Origin: Roseovarius amoyensis
GTDB taxonomy: Bacteria; Pseudomonadota; Alphaproteobacteria; Rhodobacterales; Rhodobacteraceae
Assembly: GCF_003260265.1 (NCBI RefSeq)
Contig: NZ_QITQ01000001.1
Coordinates: 62,001-126,000, forward strand
Direction: 5' to 3'
DNA length: 64,000 bases
The position numbers and the translations under genes were made by a program. Below, piece after piece: positions 63,197 to 64,000 of this stretch (position 1 is its first letter; each line of letters begins with the position of its first letter). The notes under the pieces are model-generated. The model was not told where the DNA came from, searched no databases, and was given only the letters and a program-made list of their open reading frames with translations.

Positions 63197-64000
63197 CGTG
63201 CCCCACCACTGTATCGCGCGCCTGCCGGGCGATTTCCCCCATGCGTTCGCGCGCGTCTTCGTCCAGGTTTTCGCCTTGCGCGATTTGCTGCGCCAGGTCG
63301 CCCAGTTCCCCGGCGGCGGCTTTCCTGATGGCCGCCATGACGGCGAAGGTGTCGTGTTCGCCCAACCCGTCGAGCTGCCCCCCCATCGCCGCGACCAGCA
63401 CCGCCAGTTGTTCGACTACCGGGATCGGGTCGCGCTCTGGCTGGCGCAGGGAGGCACGAACCGCCGCACCGCGGGTCAGCCGCGCGCGCGTCGCGTCGTC
63501 AAGGCGGGTGCCGAAACGGGCGAAATCCTCCAACTCCTCGAACTGCGACAGGGTTACGCGCAGATTGCCGGCGACCGAGCGGAACGCCTTGCTCTGCGCC
63601 TTGCCGCCCACCCGGCTGACCGACACGCCCAGATCGACCGCAGGAAACTGGTTCTTGCGAACTAGACGGGGCGACAGATAGATCTGCCCGTCGGTGATCG
63701 AGATGAGGTTGGTCGGAATATAGGCCGACAGGTTTTCAGCCTGCGTCTCGACGACCGGCAGCACGGTGATGGACCCGCCACCGACCGCGTCGGAGAACTG
63801 ACCGGCGCGTTCCAGCAGCCGGGCATGGATATAGAAGATGTCGCCGGGGAACGCCTCGCGCCCCGGCGGGCGGCGCAGCAACAGCGACAATTCCCGGTAG
63901 GACCGCGCGTGATGGGTCAGGTCATCCAGAACCACCAGCACATCGCGCCCCTGCCCGGCAAAATACTCGGCCATGGTCATCGCCGCATAGGGCGCGACAT
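63180..64000 (-). CDS. atpA: F-type ATP synthase alpha subunit (alternative type), 5' truncated by window
   Basis: About 273 codons of the C-terminal part are present; the gene continues beyond base 64000. [20 protein letters not shown], then [40 protein letters not shown], and [20 protein letters not shown] are alpha-subunit hallmarks, including the Arg finger region. The C-terminal half is less like the housekeeping protein ([17 protein letters not shown]). Stop codon overlaps the gamma gene. No delta gene separates them from the Crp side, supporting the N-ATPase assignment. Confidence 0.87.
   Translation of the reverse strand, partial: VAPYAAMTMAEYFAGQGRDVLVVLDDLTHHARSYRELSLLLRRPPGREAFPGDIFYIHARLLERAGQFSDAVGGGSITVLPVVETQAENLSAYIPTNLISITDGQIYLSPRLVRKNQFPAVDLGVSVSRVGGKAQSKAFRSVAGNLRVTLSQFEELEDFARFGTRLDDATRARLTRGAAVRASLRQPERDPIPVVEQLAVLVAAMGGQLDGLGEHDTFAVMAAIRKAAAGELGDLAQQIAQGENLDEDARERMGEIARQARDTVVGHDGANA

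Overview
The window is a high-GC stretch of chromosome from an alphaproteobacterium, almost certainly a member of the Rhodobacterales (Roseobacter/Rhodobacter-Paracoccus group). This is inferred from gene content: the phaR-phaP-phaC/phaZ polyhydroxyalkanoate locus, RTX/Hint proteins, paired glutamine-synthetase-like genes, cydDCAB, ThyX, an SdhE-XRE pair and several small families typical of that order. I see no rRNA, tRNA, insertion sequence, prophage, CRISPR array or replication origin. Most of the window is densely packed chromosome in short operons with 1-20 nt overlaps.

Layout. 0-1 kb: LysR fragment and an IclR-like regulator. 1.2-3.6 kb: a large RTX-repeat protein ending in a Hint domain, with a clear terminator. 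4-10.6 kb: M48 protease, then a minus-strand group (glnE, small protein, lipoprotein, RNA methyltransferase, PIN protein). 10.6-14.7 kb: YbaK deacylase, DUF2852, RDD and leucyl-transferase genes, a wHTH/alpha-beta-hydrolase fusion, and a 55-residue small protein. 14.9-22 kb: a gamma-glutamyl-polyamine type cluster (two GS-like ligases, class I amidotransferase, FAD amine oxidase) plus a DegT-type aminotransferase and a LysR regulator. The first two cluster genes are each preceded by the same 12-bp palindrome. 22-26.6 kb: PHA storage locus with PhaR-type operators. 26.6-30.7 kb: three alpha/beta hydrolases, a small membrane protein and an MFS transporter. 30.9-32.8 kb: thrS. 33-35.6 kb: a bufferin-type RiPP copper-buffering cluster (DUF2282 precursor, MNIO/DUF692 enzyme, BufC partner, DoxX).

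35.6-38.4 kb: small genes, a cold-shock protein and thyX. 38.6-41 kb: a surface lipoprotein with its Slam-type outer-membrane exporter. 41-49.3 kb: gloA, a VWA-like protein, MarR and XRE regulators, sdhE, an aspartate aminotransferase, a DUF5602-like/cupredoxin pair, a MATE pump, and NicO-DUF1007 metal transport. 49.4-50.9 kb: a Hint protein translationally coupled to an HlyC-type lysine acyltransferase. 51.1-59.5 kb: an FtsH paralogue, then cydX-cydB-cydA-cydC-cydD read on the minus strand, with FNR-type boxes upstream of both cydD and cydA. 59.7-64 kb: a TPR/FlgO-like protein, a divergent Crp/Fnr regulator with the E-SR recognition motif, and the 3' end (alpha, gamma) of what looks like an N-ATPase type alternative F-ATPase operon.

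How the genes fit together: the right end reads as a low-oxygen/energy-stress neighbourhood (bd oxidase, its CydDC exporter, an Fnr-like regulator and an alternative ATPase). The middle holds carbon storage and amine catabolism. Three separate surface or secretion-linked modules (RTX-Hint, Slam-lipoprotein, Hint-HlyC) and the bufferin cluster are the most distinctive accessory content.
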